Shown here: piece after piece, positions 62,401-63,863 of the stretch | Layout of the letters: the number at the start of each line of letters is the position of its first letter | Numbering within the stretch: position 1 is the first letter of the stretch | Translations under genes and position numbers: made by a program | The notes under the pieces: generated by a model | What the model was told of the DNA's origin: nothing | The model's database searches: none | The model's input: only the letters and a program-made list of their open reading frames with translations | Source: Candidatus Harpocratesius repetitus | Lineage (GTDB): Archaea; Asgardarchaeota; Lokiarchaeia; Sigyniarchaeales; Promethearchaeaceae | DNA: 64,000 bases | Direction of reading: 5' to 3' | Assembly (NCBI GenBank): GCA_021498095.1 | Contig: JAIZWK010000001.1 | Coordinates: 926,448-990,447 of the forward strand

Positions 62401-62807
62401 CCAATTGATGATAACAATCCTTGAATATAGTACAAAAATTTTGATTTTAATTTAGGTGTTTTTAACAGAAGTTTTGAACCAAAATAAATAACAATATTAA
62501 TCCCAAAAAAAGCGCATGATATAATTATCATTTCAGATTGTGCAATTCCCGTGAATATAATTAACACTAATCCTGTTAATAGTATTAGTGATAAAATGGC
62601 ATAAATATGACTCCTTAGGAAGATAGAAAGCTTAAAACTATTTTTTTTTTCTTTATAACATTTTATAGTGTTAGGCGAATACTGAATTAAAGTTTTAGAC
62701 TCCATACAGTATTTTTCAACAGACGTATTTAAATTCATAAATACATTCGTTTTAGAATCAAATCTATTTTTCTTTATTTTTTCAAGTCTTTTTGCTTTAT
62801 TTGTCAT
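32499..62807 (-). CDS. Giant predicted cell-surface protein (10,102 residues)
   Basis: One uninterrupted frame of 30.3 kb. Residues 1-67 are polar and basic. TM segments lie at about 68-88, 92-112 and 127-149. Residues ~150-555 are Ig-like. TM4 (about 560-580), a basic loop (RKKKRR) and TM5 (about 590-610) follow. With the positive loops inside, ~150-555 and ~611-8535 face outside, and these parts are rich in N-x-S/T sequons. The large ectodomain consists of beta-sandwich modules, with (V/I)D(N/R)(T/S)AP-type module starts near 1802, 3754 and 5819. It also has a coiled-coil arm (about 2190-3205) and DxDxDG Ca-binding loops near 4155, 5661, 8221 and 8304. A hydrophobic hairpin lies at about 8538-8577, then a C-terminal region with a Lys-rich block at about 9256-9903. 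It is probably an adhesin, S-layer-associated fibre or contact-dependent effector. I know no named match to the whole. Confidence 0.9.
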   Translation of the reverse strand: MTNKAKRLEKIKKNRFDSKTNVFMNLNTSVEKYCMESKTLIQYSPNTIKCYKEKKNSFKLSIFLRSHIYAILSLILLTGLVLIIFTGIAQSEMIIISCAFFGINIVIYFGSKLLLKTPKLKSKFLYYIQGLLSSIGITSLILLLSISIATTPISCISVPNIQLSNNNLILGDPLSNLHFECSQDIDNFDSYSILFDGIEIDRGIPSTMIPVILPQWDNSSLFGDHILTLNIKRDHIAHSIQKTLHITKKHASIFPDQTVYTVEVGDQAALIGWKVSDACPINTTYSIILNDSITRNYFIISSSPANSRIELNVSSWDVGLYELMLRYEDPLIGYIYSSVDLKIVENLAPRLVSPMNMEIDKREIVNVSFSVIDRANDFGRFHLLYNGSELMVANYTGTTDIIYNLNASKFPIGSNVLDVIVEAPDVTRTHQQVIVNVMENKRPEVDIIQITPEIRPNKKAYFKIVATDYEFLPNSTVRIRYGERKLYEGSLFSLGMVKEKSFLMNFTILGGFITDNASVLEVTVSDGQISTRESIIPHILHNSIEDSLPLSSFKPSPDIGSTLLFILLITGIWLVGQKVFNIRKKKRRVTFWAIFIFVFCMGTYSSFFYVNALPSNTNPIIDVQLSCLYGQNSGFSGWNYNNTEFRIHVFDELNITWTTDQDTVNHVEIRRASDDVLMDVYRASLPAGSHSVTFAMDPERLSNESYVVNELYYVQISVVGDIWNYVPYNSSAQYSIRVIPSHAHFTFPIEKGTSAGFISINTHDEFKNVFRATLKDLYTNRVISFANVSLSQYIGGEYLFLTNLQTNAFGYFEYTNCSGFVPLTTIAQFSWNGNEFYSDCVATDILDAVHRYDQFDYQIPESIDEDGQISGDPEYPVRITTTTNLVRAWSWRGGTTGYNGWTIYEQTNPSMFHDVWDAKDCMYYGTITGENGEITIISPSFFLPATHILNGTISLNMKTFREIHDDYDFPGDTPFELEAVMYDENHNILEIIPITFSQGSPFNYINVSLSSSAYTRSTRLYLGLKMIFNTGFYNTTWGTPDSWFFAFRSIKIEMNYLASWSSAEHLNQWQDLTFSSSSQTLNTTIVNDGYIISGISGLRTGSQGTTASTSFIYAPDYDTSSCIYGNISLTGFINSSVLPAGSLDSTGAYQIMVNETEVAKGVFSENSTLETWIFDLTPWLGMRIVELQITVEFTLPSVYADPDEFDMIFSHPDLVINSSSSYSCIPITSFAMEMGVWTGITSSYKFFEFSAHYNHPIVILTPIVDLDPQMVSIYAEFYLEGNGIWVRYNSIDYNYGINNEPSSINVSYLICEDTLGTVQTFPGTAQKIQTGTITTNYVEGCNNWNGNKSIDFSEFDDDIAVFTYRQTMNNPVFLMSYASRIGYSNQIPRGSDNGMHLGLHAADLAVNLTLPENETIGYIIIETFEGMFDSGIPVVFGNSNYTIQGVDNNPEGYPINISFNVLTGGVHQIGMVGNDGSYSLIDHITNNTLYALAMETQYVDEERFNPPEIFSYWSISDIVIYESMNKGIIPKTFPMQVQTAQRTDPTRKSLLFSIDPQYIGANASSSITGTYSNIDAGQLGDTMFEGTLHMSFYPYIDQWSPFATDVSVSIFFEIWSYEGGTAHYVNELLIDSIVLNASTLISYSEVDIECDLSELFSNYTGNGSPSLGTYYYRIRVEGSTAKAGYLPMGGVEITALTITMEDLPPVAHSINIESGDILSGTVALSLKAATHDVEEVRVDASYDGINWGKIGSTTENVDWSFTIWFDTVNNEQFHYDTNSLFLRFSIRDKFYIVNVTQIQVIVDNTAPQACIANISDGDTWSVPGYVHVITPDKDLVSIDLVLQPVGTTEDAYTFEGILLEDKITELDYGIWLDPRQINFGYYNLVARLTDHAGLTWETMISDIRISQFNPSFSGPTNNTGIVNSHFTITCNLGTCPVDNVSIAVSVNPTYDATAAQFTEYINWNGEGSIFSTTFDAKELWGNVEDLYYIRYTPYYQGYHENYYLLYYVDTINPIIDLEIDPTISIDNITVTTPLLNPAVNNSLVKTVMMITNPLLSLELSHQFTTDLKELSYFIDFFTTEFMNESMILANALNYSAIARNKTYEQYPELFPSQMVDSRTLFLDTLNGILYTLQLMKGRIQQGELLNIDDIFPIDSSGEYAYLALIEEYMSHFPVEFIKDQQQTIADTFENLFGQLYALFVSIAVMEMQLNQTQSELNSTQKELDYLVYITLPQATADLAQANADLAQALNSLSQAQDNITSIQTQIENINQTKTDKNNLLIQKNNEYAQALEDLASAQSELQQANADLGNSTAERDNLQANLTLTQEEYDYLVTNYIVLNTTWQKKEEYLAQNQTERDVWQSNLDNIYQPALINVQNNYNDPSTGYNALTSLINLYSIYYTANESLYNQAQIDLPVIYDEWETWDGYRADNQSLYNNLVNVQIPALNSLINRWHGYKNDNQSSLDNIIDVVLPSLNLELESWTTSRNNYIAAQNALGDDSSGTIGDAYSDWQTWEGYLSANESRKNQLTNTLCPNAYDDWQTWVHLQSNWEGYASDNLTLANNIGDQSSIIADYEYQQDYWDQRVIDLGDDSHGEIGVAYSNWQSLVSDVNWHISERSRLLETIDGDSGDLCTLVYMSGSAHIVVYESGTLMYNEEQAYQNVLYNEINPRQDRVDVLDGPSSNSESIAYAENRMNYYLGLWESTYKYIYYSYYLNWKGIRDERKDERDTKVSEIGINGGNAASSNGLWHDYWVHVEQKAAYKSQAINNFDVRDQYYHTLYDNGGLIDQRNDAEAHYNSKVQEKQDAQANYDWYCAELTSLYADQDQYEQYMQNYNDACSYLDNIIYPNEASTHTTYNNLVYERDFTVTDKIGICNWKIDGTAYTTLVGGTVYSAWNGLHGEYNDLVTLRDVTYPANIAVCDSEISDLNSQIAQAENDRDVTYPNNIATCDSKITDLNTQLSALNTEASLRSDDITTATTHADNVWNDYTNLINLRDNVYSPGMTDSQSRIDQYTADQNTLQNNLDNAQQNVDNAQATITNYNTVISQLNSEIDVLESDMSDISQQLGETGDEILALEMQINELTETTIPNLEELINTYEIVTIPGIEADINSLELEIADLEQDITELDTQINNLNDEINDYNSEISDLNTQIDNLNNVVIPEINANITSIESDRDQLNSSLIQLNELYAEQQNNYLTNATARIDEAYEFTLHTLKPLLTDIYADEYNQPLGSVHQVPFSSYTVENANIWDYTYDLEAYPDGMIRAGAYIQDKAGNNDTAVSDLYYLNTHAPNIQLFTPSEGEQVVLEANRDNCIAITLYSPDRDLANISLQAVTSESIDDSNIIEINSFKILPGNKIEFNLWLSAENTARLLNGSISNPMLYFNITAVDWSGQTSSIHSSIQCVSQKDEDSPYLISIENIPSEPVTGAPSLLLNVSDDGTGVQFIEVWCDSIPDWDSREMFYLFQAIENGNTDQYSEVINSFLGYVTAPESNGLYTIDLWRLSRYYSSVTSGIHTIYLRVYDKNWNFLEVPVTIDVVEPQFSLSSGQIVHTLTEDHNLTIYAEEISGDVITITYSLYDINSDPLTDDPLYTCYANNSSQFFLGTWTGVNEGDYILIYNITLSDNRTISNIHQYVYLGSASEIYGSEHTWIDSILITVDDAYPHDALISIPSDSVLSDTVSIEATWLGDGIVNSVKLMIDGSFAIFSDSTAANSASFTLDTNILSDGSHELSVCIVYTNTHTTTSDPITITVDNSAPEFLGDGVLIQDRSQFDRTILDSGDSEAEIYAMDTLNLAVQACDTNSEILDIVLTIENESTSFENTFIINDFNANFSAQIDLSTLLDGKYSVSMQIRSKGGILSSLDYLLTISRTAPNAHWITPSTPAVFSGDSITLQIASDDIEVPIKDIVFYAQKSLVNYSSIEITDHLGELSLLGTCSIPVYDHLSQNLIYQLMYDNSEGLIRGSGFEFWAKITDFAGNVAYLPTGNRHEISQYGIFLNDSDTIILDSSDPHITGIMTYASEFTQVGIPIRVELDAYNGTDFIAFGESGTYVNVDGTFSIEWNADNLPEDLSNIRIPINYLNYIGDESISLASHNMVEIGKFTDIEKSSVAIIGCESAKNTISLFQPGENSVFTWGLLYSEQQYSSYLAMDTFVSDIDNDGYDELIIETSTEFIIADWAINGTVTYHRYEFAQVAEWGMTSEFTLTSLSLKMVVDGSKIYIGTSSRIYTFEFLNYSKIVYREAIPLPIAHSLITFIWGEVISFATLIIIATFDNKYKILFWNKTTCSWNLIFDTVYELLPKIISTNLDLDMDSEILFGLHGYAGLDVIRADFNVTSGEFTFLSSAFIEDMARIYDFTAGHVAADNLGRVIIASDKGVDMALVSYEESKDSLEVRSNHNMDASQEVMGRYQYQSIDPVNLNINQQLGQAEYAANTNFTAVHYMNTQKTTHFNPNGASNIDLLQSIEDSIVYIADENGWDETGKILYFTEGTIEFSLVKSLDYNDYLVDISIDNWDYCNSIEISFIDNNNINHIISSITSVGNYTFAITGSVKKIKLEITGASHFVDSRMALNLIQIREYPMVFNADAAYITSYTSASSVDYLGNTAQPTSNIPSSYSNAAGHLSISGSVSNLISDDGSGIIINAIAEDSYPIRFFTSGTVKFDYSNILPYDEYQIKLRVSSISGVSSLTLKIYDQFQLLTTHSLSLSTSEQSWIYTGTIHHVVLDCLFSSSTSSGNFDLDELVFIGNRYARSDSPYMTIPESSINGNEYSLSSLLYSVGMGIPSHSLFNTFTLSDFSSLDDLDMAHDMYALSGQGSAVHVESSPSISNNQITLSPFSSWVDTAYGGTYLYEFGTVYLTTTMQFAGSIPTDVQVNDFTINADGTPISLILIDYTSINSNVLTIYCRFSVPDYTFNLQPIITLDQSISQTLELVRLDFRSSFDNLGRVSSNIPLTFTRDITIPVDTNALKWHLSLPFNLQFSAMSTAELTFGNFVEFWETDENMAAGFNFDHIIQYYDGNEYHDLSRGQWSSSAPLAQEFECIFNPLEYSTYSYEVNGQNYIKLRVVNTYEIVDPYVLHPSGSDENWLIIKENFDISDVVGADFAENKPLEQIHPYRFSTAVEFPHLSLEENISIMATYHTTLQMNLDITGSDIADTFNGGEPYSLEDLYLDGSLTDFPLRITVSCITDSLISGDYLSITVYDNPNDVNNPANEFWFESSATNDYVDISHPEDLSDLIIDITAYSSNLGLYNNGLLEYRVEISLWDTSSELWNFLGALPDQKLSVQKDVLTSTVQIDFGNQNENSESKFVQEFTIDLDTNALNITFSELEFLKYNLNGILRDYIWDSITHSTNYYSGINAFNTRDVPQIDWWNTNNQQTYLQIRDHQGVWHDMSITNPLNYFNNMVNLEYYFSTDNWQNFGEDNQSAPGVYQFTMRLIIDHNNYLAELSSIAGTNLANLILIDFDTLYIEAIRCRSESDTPIFTQIANYDEDHHAFEIVLGNSYDFDLSEWDTINIHGQFDLIVNASLLGFGSAINISDPRLVIPVEPKVELYLDNQYSSMPVKFAVKPMLKSVLSENGLDRYLIYSIDISANLFSSNQIGEYVHSSDGDMVITGYIRTAFYMINMRKEPIVLTHSCIQDNFVTATAVTYHREMERLREDPVDNLALGDLDGNGREDLAFDDGSVMVMQPNEAIVNLRLRMINNITNTTICEKYMLGSLDISKPHPEFYNIPYNQVPEYGDLFAINIVDYSTDLSSITIEWTQDNVTFYPVLTDTLSTGDNHYTASIDSYSVGMPEGLVTLRAALEDSDGNTGECFQSIIIDRTAPISNWIQNSTYSHDYGIFIDLSAQTPLIFSLNDENTISSFNLQLWDESNVILLSTEIANPSQEIRFDLWNLLQEIPMISSSNLVLKFWAQDKAGNEELITSKSLRINQNYHVIYNSSENLEVHYADFITGNIFDEYDQPLPSNSLVNIQFDNLNYQTVKTGNNGSFSIPIDSAFLYSQDLRNLSNVSITSISNIDFSEGNLYDPNLDISTSMEFYYGGLAALDTIGFTFSNVEWINASFEGISANIVIPDNWLPDLGSIFKSFVMEFSYTTGNVTETAVYTFDTQDIVSLITKSPSLYLYNDMLLRKLKLFVPFVKIAAFNPNYILNLTEKISIRAVPNTIMPHFEVLNPTYANYFFGITSIKFVDFLNNATTFYETLPQGIDNRIYHLNLDISIHSGDFHSCFNTATLKINPISVNLTDCTFDVSDFITGTYVNMTNFHFSPAIPEEVFIDTLDSFQIVANHGNEEVILGIAVSEHMETPYTFILYGRSDEYTDFRVKYSGNAFFVPTSDIIDLSFILQRHNASIYYLTDQDPLTLPVPFNTADSFIAGGVDLVLERIPEYNETPFYINEGNNWVYNRTLNLSSNVIQLQIWDNQMWKTIQTCELITNNLFQFYFDSTFGSTFDLIPGQYLMRTYFSGNSHYFPTAHSFTLQIEPREITMNARSQFADTWISPGNLLNLTVQYSDNIPIDVRMTDEILGYNAPELPVWLSLSIVPEWPWRDNFTSDLGSCFGEYLYYQDIQPPANLQLHHYTQGLVDRPILYPFFEEDTQTYKWTAPLYYDVSETNAEGIAHFEIEGDVLYDICDLYEKITHIPVDSVSSVPLYVRIFYADQWNADDMKIPAFQYQGELYETELFDHEKYIYDSDDAVPILQSSNYADGIYADPCYLSTAIEGILLIEPEDLTLVTANMPVTTANFSVFAAVAETDTEAGEGIAEDLDANNFLSRFGLDASSQILIQCDLYDSDQTEKIIDGYWNGTGYVPYILQTDSQGIAEFVYTPETAGPQLDRLLPGYYSLNYQLVSVISRYYNATYRSVDTGLTVEGAETYTLDSVTHLYTLNDLAHDSEGYSNAYLVNATGDISKGYYNYNYPVLSGDLVVSSDAFINENYNFTDSITLELWVNNRPTQVSFEINNASAWNESIPFEYEFRWMDGINTNISFHYQFDMDPEWNLNETQHFNIFNASGDQNWTAFYESDYYESLINQTWEEYRPFANYNITICNLTLTESNDYDHNNVWYFGKELGTALEQINSNHDPSDWMYLNGSIQSAVPQFSASIGADNVNDLINVDIHSDNLNFLIHSSSSMFNWRLYENATFNATFNFPHLFTVEQHHWNISQAFSLPLTTQILEGYQFYSDNANPLHGFRTAAFYNYTNTGNYTLEDAMYLGLRYNESLLFTPPAIFLPYNGQIDWQIYIPETDSWDPSNLQVDIQLYAVEVDNDDNFEWLNYTIDASDRVTGSNIKGWFVDLSHVFAQSLWSKQVFLRWNITVVDSDRTSITPIILKRGHITGDTNIISIPTAYSDDLRERVFGRSFLHYFIENGFDFGITNTSNPSEWDEAINDYYLRLDDPSSVTSGVHKLSEIMTMLDEHSYFWSGFDEENGWDYPTITQENLWRWYNESDACGNAVGDNFDSFGEFSPKDSVGKGVTSLKINPKVLSSITEPIIYHGFISLYDVKRIPYDGGAVLHNVIDDSPLKTREIFLLVMPSIWNQTLSTGQISASFSSTANGISTLMNPVILPKDPTLNYTYSAALSYNLGPNDRDFVITDWNAPRYADGHNLEEMADIPYISEEIPITGLTVSNTEDMIPVETSDLIQKLKVKNDNLAQNFTFRSEERDVNTTITVDMTFTPIDMNCINRIDIDAKFTVSMWDPENADKKNTVYWNNASLQFFNGDSWITVASVKGNLYYANRISYETYDDLVVLSESDLSRFLITSNGKYVGFKGVRIAFSAKNPNVHYRIHQTKNVLSIDYLHLYRSNLDTVMYWDDKYTHPLIDDINLDNTMNDLHALIDESHVTIPAPNLNWSVDSLGDHKSMLSFDTYNWKRDILNDENVISIEGDISPNYNFSLDLCDLYLESFNPVIYRYLEIPLYVLPGEDFLSITLSFDYADGTHHYWSQNKNNLQIMNTVREDLQSAGIGNRLVGISVGIEFNNSIMTSNHTGIGFEGMAFYTERSIAALELTYNNGVTQHFDLFPTVFTGPLGMQTKTVDLQVANDTISIDSIALYGTRLWDQDEADQPLYFSNLAVYAVPNSTTDDAYETDIQAIFSYNFDPQQRENTRTMTAWYRNVHPIQWEPINEGCITYTIPWMKQTTYDLNYDMNDGYELTVLALDGEGVGNFTNNVKDYLRYDFGCDGEWDYEVLFDSTESISQITDPNLYGLNHNLYGGDTGHYFVQYEEQEYIEVSQDFTGDGVFDKKTRQMMRLVSDPVPEFKAFFTNRDHLYSIFSGMKTAYNIQMDLYSASQSQEGPSLIPVTEMETIPTLIESFDLDGDGNFESIAVREDRFDNAGLDLDQSADPYWVYDSYTIIRDGKIERGNRLAENCSFMISGPDKFITNEFGSIYFNSSTPYILNRTVITTEVIPQYDVEVMVDPRVGFSENHQILQDTLLTDPHGVIYWTDPDGSNRFNVGFIFTEKSFAENYSIGYYVKSEDNHYLHLGVDDYLSSGDYFFPSYWLSGVDGFEQIYGMAWYDALKDHEARMDSLHHGTPTMFSVSYQLDRVVNNVLMGVNVLMTAGLSFILPEPAASGISFAMYFGLNYLYQYYLREKILDHWIEYGYYGLQKPNYLGDIEEDPYTFQDATQAFVQDLVPFLSSRVMQVRVVETSLPIFDTSLWWSLTEWRDIGGTTEDSEPSLSIQEVKIGLPEMIFNRYNSVDLLEYEFIFSLRLAQYRWWRNYIACNDSTYDEYEIVGITKDSHFFMDNATVYNHLENLYQDLLQAAWNYSTFDPLTNTSKPWKYRDFYFSPYYYNTSYYSNLESFWNCVGASVSLQNINDFSELRYVPRPEPDAPDFSTIDITSTINPQIYNYYWQNIGTPPSDLAFMDANEKGRIRNILGNYSRMYTDFRFKLNSMGRPIVVPLISSSWNISRPLERLMDYYEMCLASAYWTEYAEISSSDPEILKDMRKLQLQQVVEGVLIANGVSFLLNPMGYLSEYAVLKVSGGDLVNKFSISQWVWQFGKEVFQEMILEDAIARGLSHLGLGDSEVWNILAEIIPDFLEGQINAFKGEDYLSSGERNLFYALEDQFVQKEDFSSLCTLRTKYQTHDLLKSKRTAVIKQMRTMITNLGLKQLAQSLQQQPLLFGTFTQFLQANMRSSLREALRVQGYKFNPKALTSMNFPSCHLSIRARNKALLEAMALFGENFQAVIQQDSKYYQALFGVGEGTGRSIDVVYTFEYGKVICVYADGRAMDLDVETGARWIDKKYVTEHRSEVVKVEVVDPGKQTKISDFAKNPKKYMSEIKIPLISIKKLGEKGNHFYFGYKIKKEIWERDQRKLLINNIQLSAYPNFLINIKNFKNKFQFYRKKLSTRLEPKVKDMIKTIRDNTEIRYPYLELKKNPKIDSSLCGNSKLFPKKANGMTLRDAIVLKYIIYNPNLLSMYKNLNPETMVIKYLKDYEVSKKGVGHITYQNENNLIPIKIVEDEIFFYPISTFKIKKEKLIIFRDSSESVHLALKDFHNDLAIFKKLAYSKTNSKIFSKFQKELLITFVNLIYGLSIGFTTEKRGVSTRYIWALDSLLKGKRTDKHYSDMIPKVMKYIFRINKDLSKSFIIPTDEFLNNILNQEIKTKTGEPIIQWLQEPYSLDLKLSNLEFICTYPAKEVKQFLNLHVGKYKSVISFFDDLLDYSPSALNYIKSLRNKFKFIEENFPIIIRNNWIDNINPTTFFRANNIKNYINKWADKILLIHEMIKEDFNKYLWSSGGHQVNLMSLSSMISLTSFMKTIINEMFYGNSRLFKNWLLKINDRLFSNPAMKIPIDYQIPSLKQLFNQISSDMALKPIPLASFDYTDCNGIKKTIKLIFNSDYELEVAIKFKRLLPYIQNIFASETFKKLVSKKLTGSLGQKTLDLEIQFKDLLAITFECLGFKEKDIGGDPYGPNKQKYCLEFLKNGLTPFYISYYQHKTEEYYEQNKKSGKPIGNNAPLFGFSELDSLLDVLVNGFEAGLSFSQIIYYAASSNTMTVDGQNKQIIEILGFKKPDEAYAFMRKFGLVGVEHKGDIATLFLSDGRPAPGTFFDANGNPVQADKDGNPIFELSGAMDMRQWWWNILHMDQPKLASGRDNLGYVWSHYKPVRV
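32990..35045 (-). other. Lys/Ile/Asn-rich block in the C-terminal region of the giant protein
   Basis: Residues about 9256-9935 differ sharply from the rest of the giant protein: many Lys, Ile, Asn and Phe, few Thr and few N-x-S/T sequons, and the DNA is more A/T-rich. The last ~165 residues return to average composition and include FFDANGNPVQADKDGNP and WWWNILHMD. The block could be an intracellular or effector-like domain, or a recently acquired piece. Confidence 0.5.
49640..50490 (-). other. FG-GAP/VCBS-like repeat region of the giant protein
   Basis: Residues about 4106-4389 begin SSVAIIGCESAKNTISLF and contain SDIDNDGYDELIIE, then DLDMDSEILFGLHGYAG, then VAADNLGRVIIASDKG. These are the Ca-binding loops and strand pattern of integrin-type beta-propeller repeats, found in many extracellular adhesion proteins. 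Confidence 0.6.
53190..56240 (-). other. Coiled-coil arm of the giant protein
   Basis: Residues about 2190-3205 are helical: heptad-like runs such as ELNSTQKELDYL, DLAQANADLAQALNSL and ITELDTQINNLNDEINDYN, with Trp/Tyr-rich segments between them (WETWDGYRADNQS, DWQTWEGYLSANES). Internal near-repeats are present. Ig-like modules lie on both sides. Confidence 0.8.
60985..62610 (-). other. Membrane-anchor region of the giant protein (five TM segments)
   Basis: Covers residues 68-610. Three closely spaced hydrophobic segments at the N-terminus, an Ig-like loop of about 400 residues, then two further segments (GSTLLFILLITGIWLVGQ and WAIFIFVFCMGTYSSFFYV) linked by FNIRKKKRRVTF. There is no cleavable signal peptide. 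Confidence 0.7.
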
Positions 62808-62994
62808 TTTTCATCACAATCTTGAGAATCATGCTAATAATAGGCGAAATCAGTAGTAAGGGAGAAATAGATAAGAAAAAATAAATCCATTCGCCCTAAA
62901 AAAAAAAAGAATTCGCAAGTATTAACATATTTATTTTGAATAAATCAAAATATTCACTTTTACTTTATAAATGTTATCTATGTTTTCCATCGAG

Positions 62995-63257
62995 TATGTT
63001 AGCATATTATGTGATCTATATGCACAATGATTGCTATTGAATAGATTATTAACTCATTCAAATGAACAGTCACGAGAGTACATCCGTTTTTCGAATCAAG
63101 CTCAGAGATGAAGTTTGATTTGGTGAGAGATTCGTAACTTTACGCACATAATATTCACGCAATACATCAATCGAGCTTCCTTTTCGTTCGAATGATCTTT
63201 CTGAAAGATTTCCGTAACGAACGCCATCATATAAGATTTATTTTTTGTCTTTTTTTG
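62995..63257 (+). ncRNA. Candidate stand-alone non-coding RNA (low confidence)
   Basis: A TATA-like TTTATAAAT at 62964-62972 predicts a start near 62995. Downstream are a hairpin GCATAT...ATATGC (63002-63023) and a nested hairpin: CGTTCG (63185-63190) with CGAACG (63218-63223) enclosing ATCTTTC-T-GAAAGAT (63195-63209). A T-rich tract (63240-63257) could terminate transcription. I checked for RNase P, SRP and tRNA signatures and saw none, so the class is unknown. Confidence 0.3.
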
Positions 63258-63466
63258 TCGAATTATAACGGTGGAAGCCTATAATTAACGGCGAGAAAGA
63301 AGGACTTCCAATTTGCTTCCGGCTTAAATTTTAGCAATCAGTTCATTGATTTTGGTACACTTTATTGCGATTGATGTCCTTCCAAGCTGGAAATTAGATA
63401 TTTCAGTTTTAGTTTATGGTCATTTTACTTTCAGTGACGTGAGGTTTCATACCTTAATTGATAAGA

Positions 63467-63475
63467 TTTATATTA
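63467..63475 (+). promoter_or_regulatory. TATA box of the 63501 gene
   Basis: TTTATATTA lies about 30 bases before the ATG at 63501, predicting a leaderless or near-leaderless transcript and supporting that start. Confidence 0.5.
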
Positions 63476-63500
63476 TTATGCTCCAATATTTTATACAATC

Positions 63501-63857
63501 ATGACTATTGACTTTCCAAAAACAGATTATGATCCTATAACGAACGTAGAGTATAAATTTTGTGAAAGTGAGATAAAAAGATTAATATTCTGGCCAATTT
63601 CAGGACTCCCTTTTGTTAATGATCGACCTAAAATAACAGCTTTATTTATTTATAATGCTTATCTTTCAAGATCGAATCAATTTGAAGTTAGTAAATCGAT
63701 GCTGTATGACATTGTACTATTCGGATGGTATCAGGCAATTTTTAATCGGTTTTTGGAAGAAGATTGGGATATTTTTTTAAAACTCTTAGATGTTATTGAT
63801 ATTGAAAATCATATCCGAATTGCTGGAAAAGTGAAAGCCATACCAATAATAGAATAA
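63501..63857 (+). CDS. Hypothetical protein, 118 residues
   Basis: A small protein of unrecognised family. It is mixed polar and aromatic with no strong transmembrane segment. A central helix-rich part contains ALFIYNAYLSRSNQFEVSKSMLYDIVLFGWYQAIF, and an acidic part LEEDWDIFLKLLDVIDIE follows. A TATA box about 30 bases upstream supports the start. The next gene starts six bases after its stop, so the two are probably translated from one transcript. Confidence 0.6.
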   Translation: MTIDFPKTDYDPITNVEYKFCESEIKRLIFWPISGLPFVNDRPKITALFIYNAYLSRSNQFEVSKSMLYDIVLFGWYQAIFNRFLEEDWDIFLKLLDVIDIENHIRIAGKVKAIPIIE

Positions 63858-63863
63858 AAAATA

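Larger units (their letters stand above)
62808..63500. other. Long intergenic region with candidate structured RNA
   Basis: About 690 bases between the giant gene (minus) and the 63501 gene (plus). The left end must hold the giant gene's promoter. The stretch 63060-63420 is less A/T-rich than other spacers (63121-63180 is 40% G+C by count, against 22% in 3541-3600). It contains inverted repeats and T tracts, described in the next entry. No ORF with coding character is seen. Confidence 0.5.

Noticed and set aside
63280..63400. Possible RNase P RNA from GGACTTCC-like sequence
   Set aside because: The universally conserved GAGGAAAGTCC and ACAGAA elements are absent on both strands.
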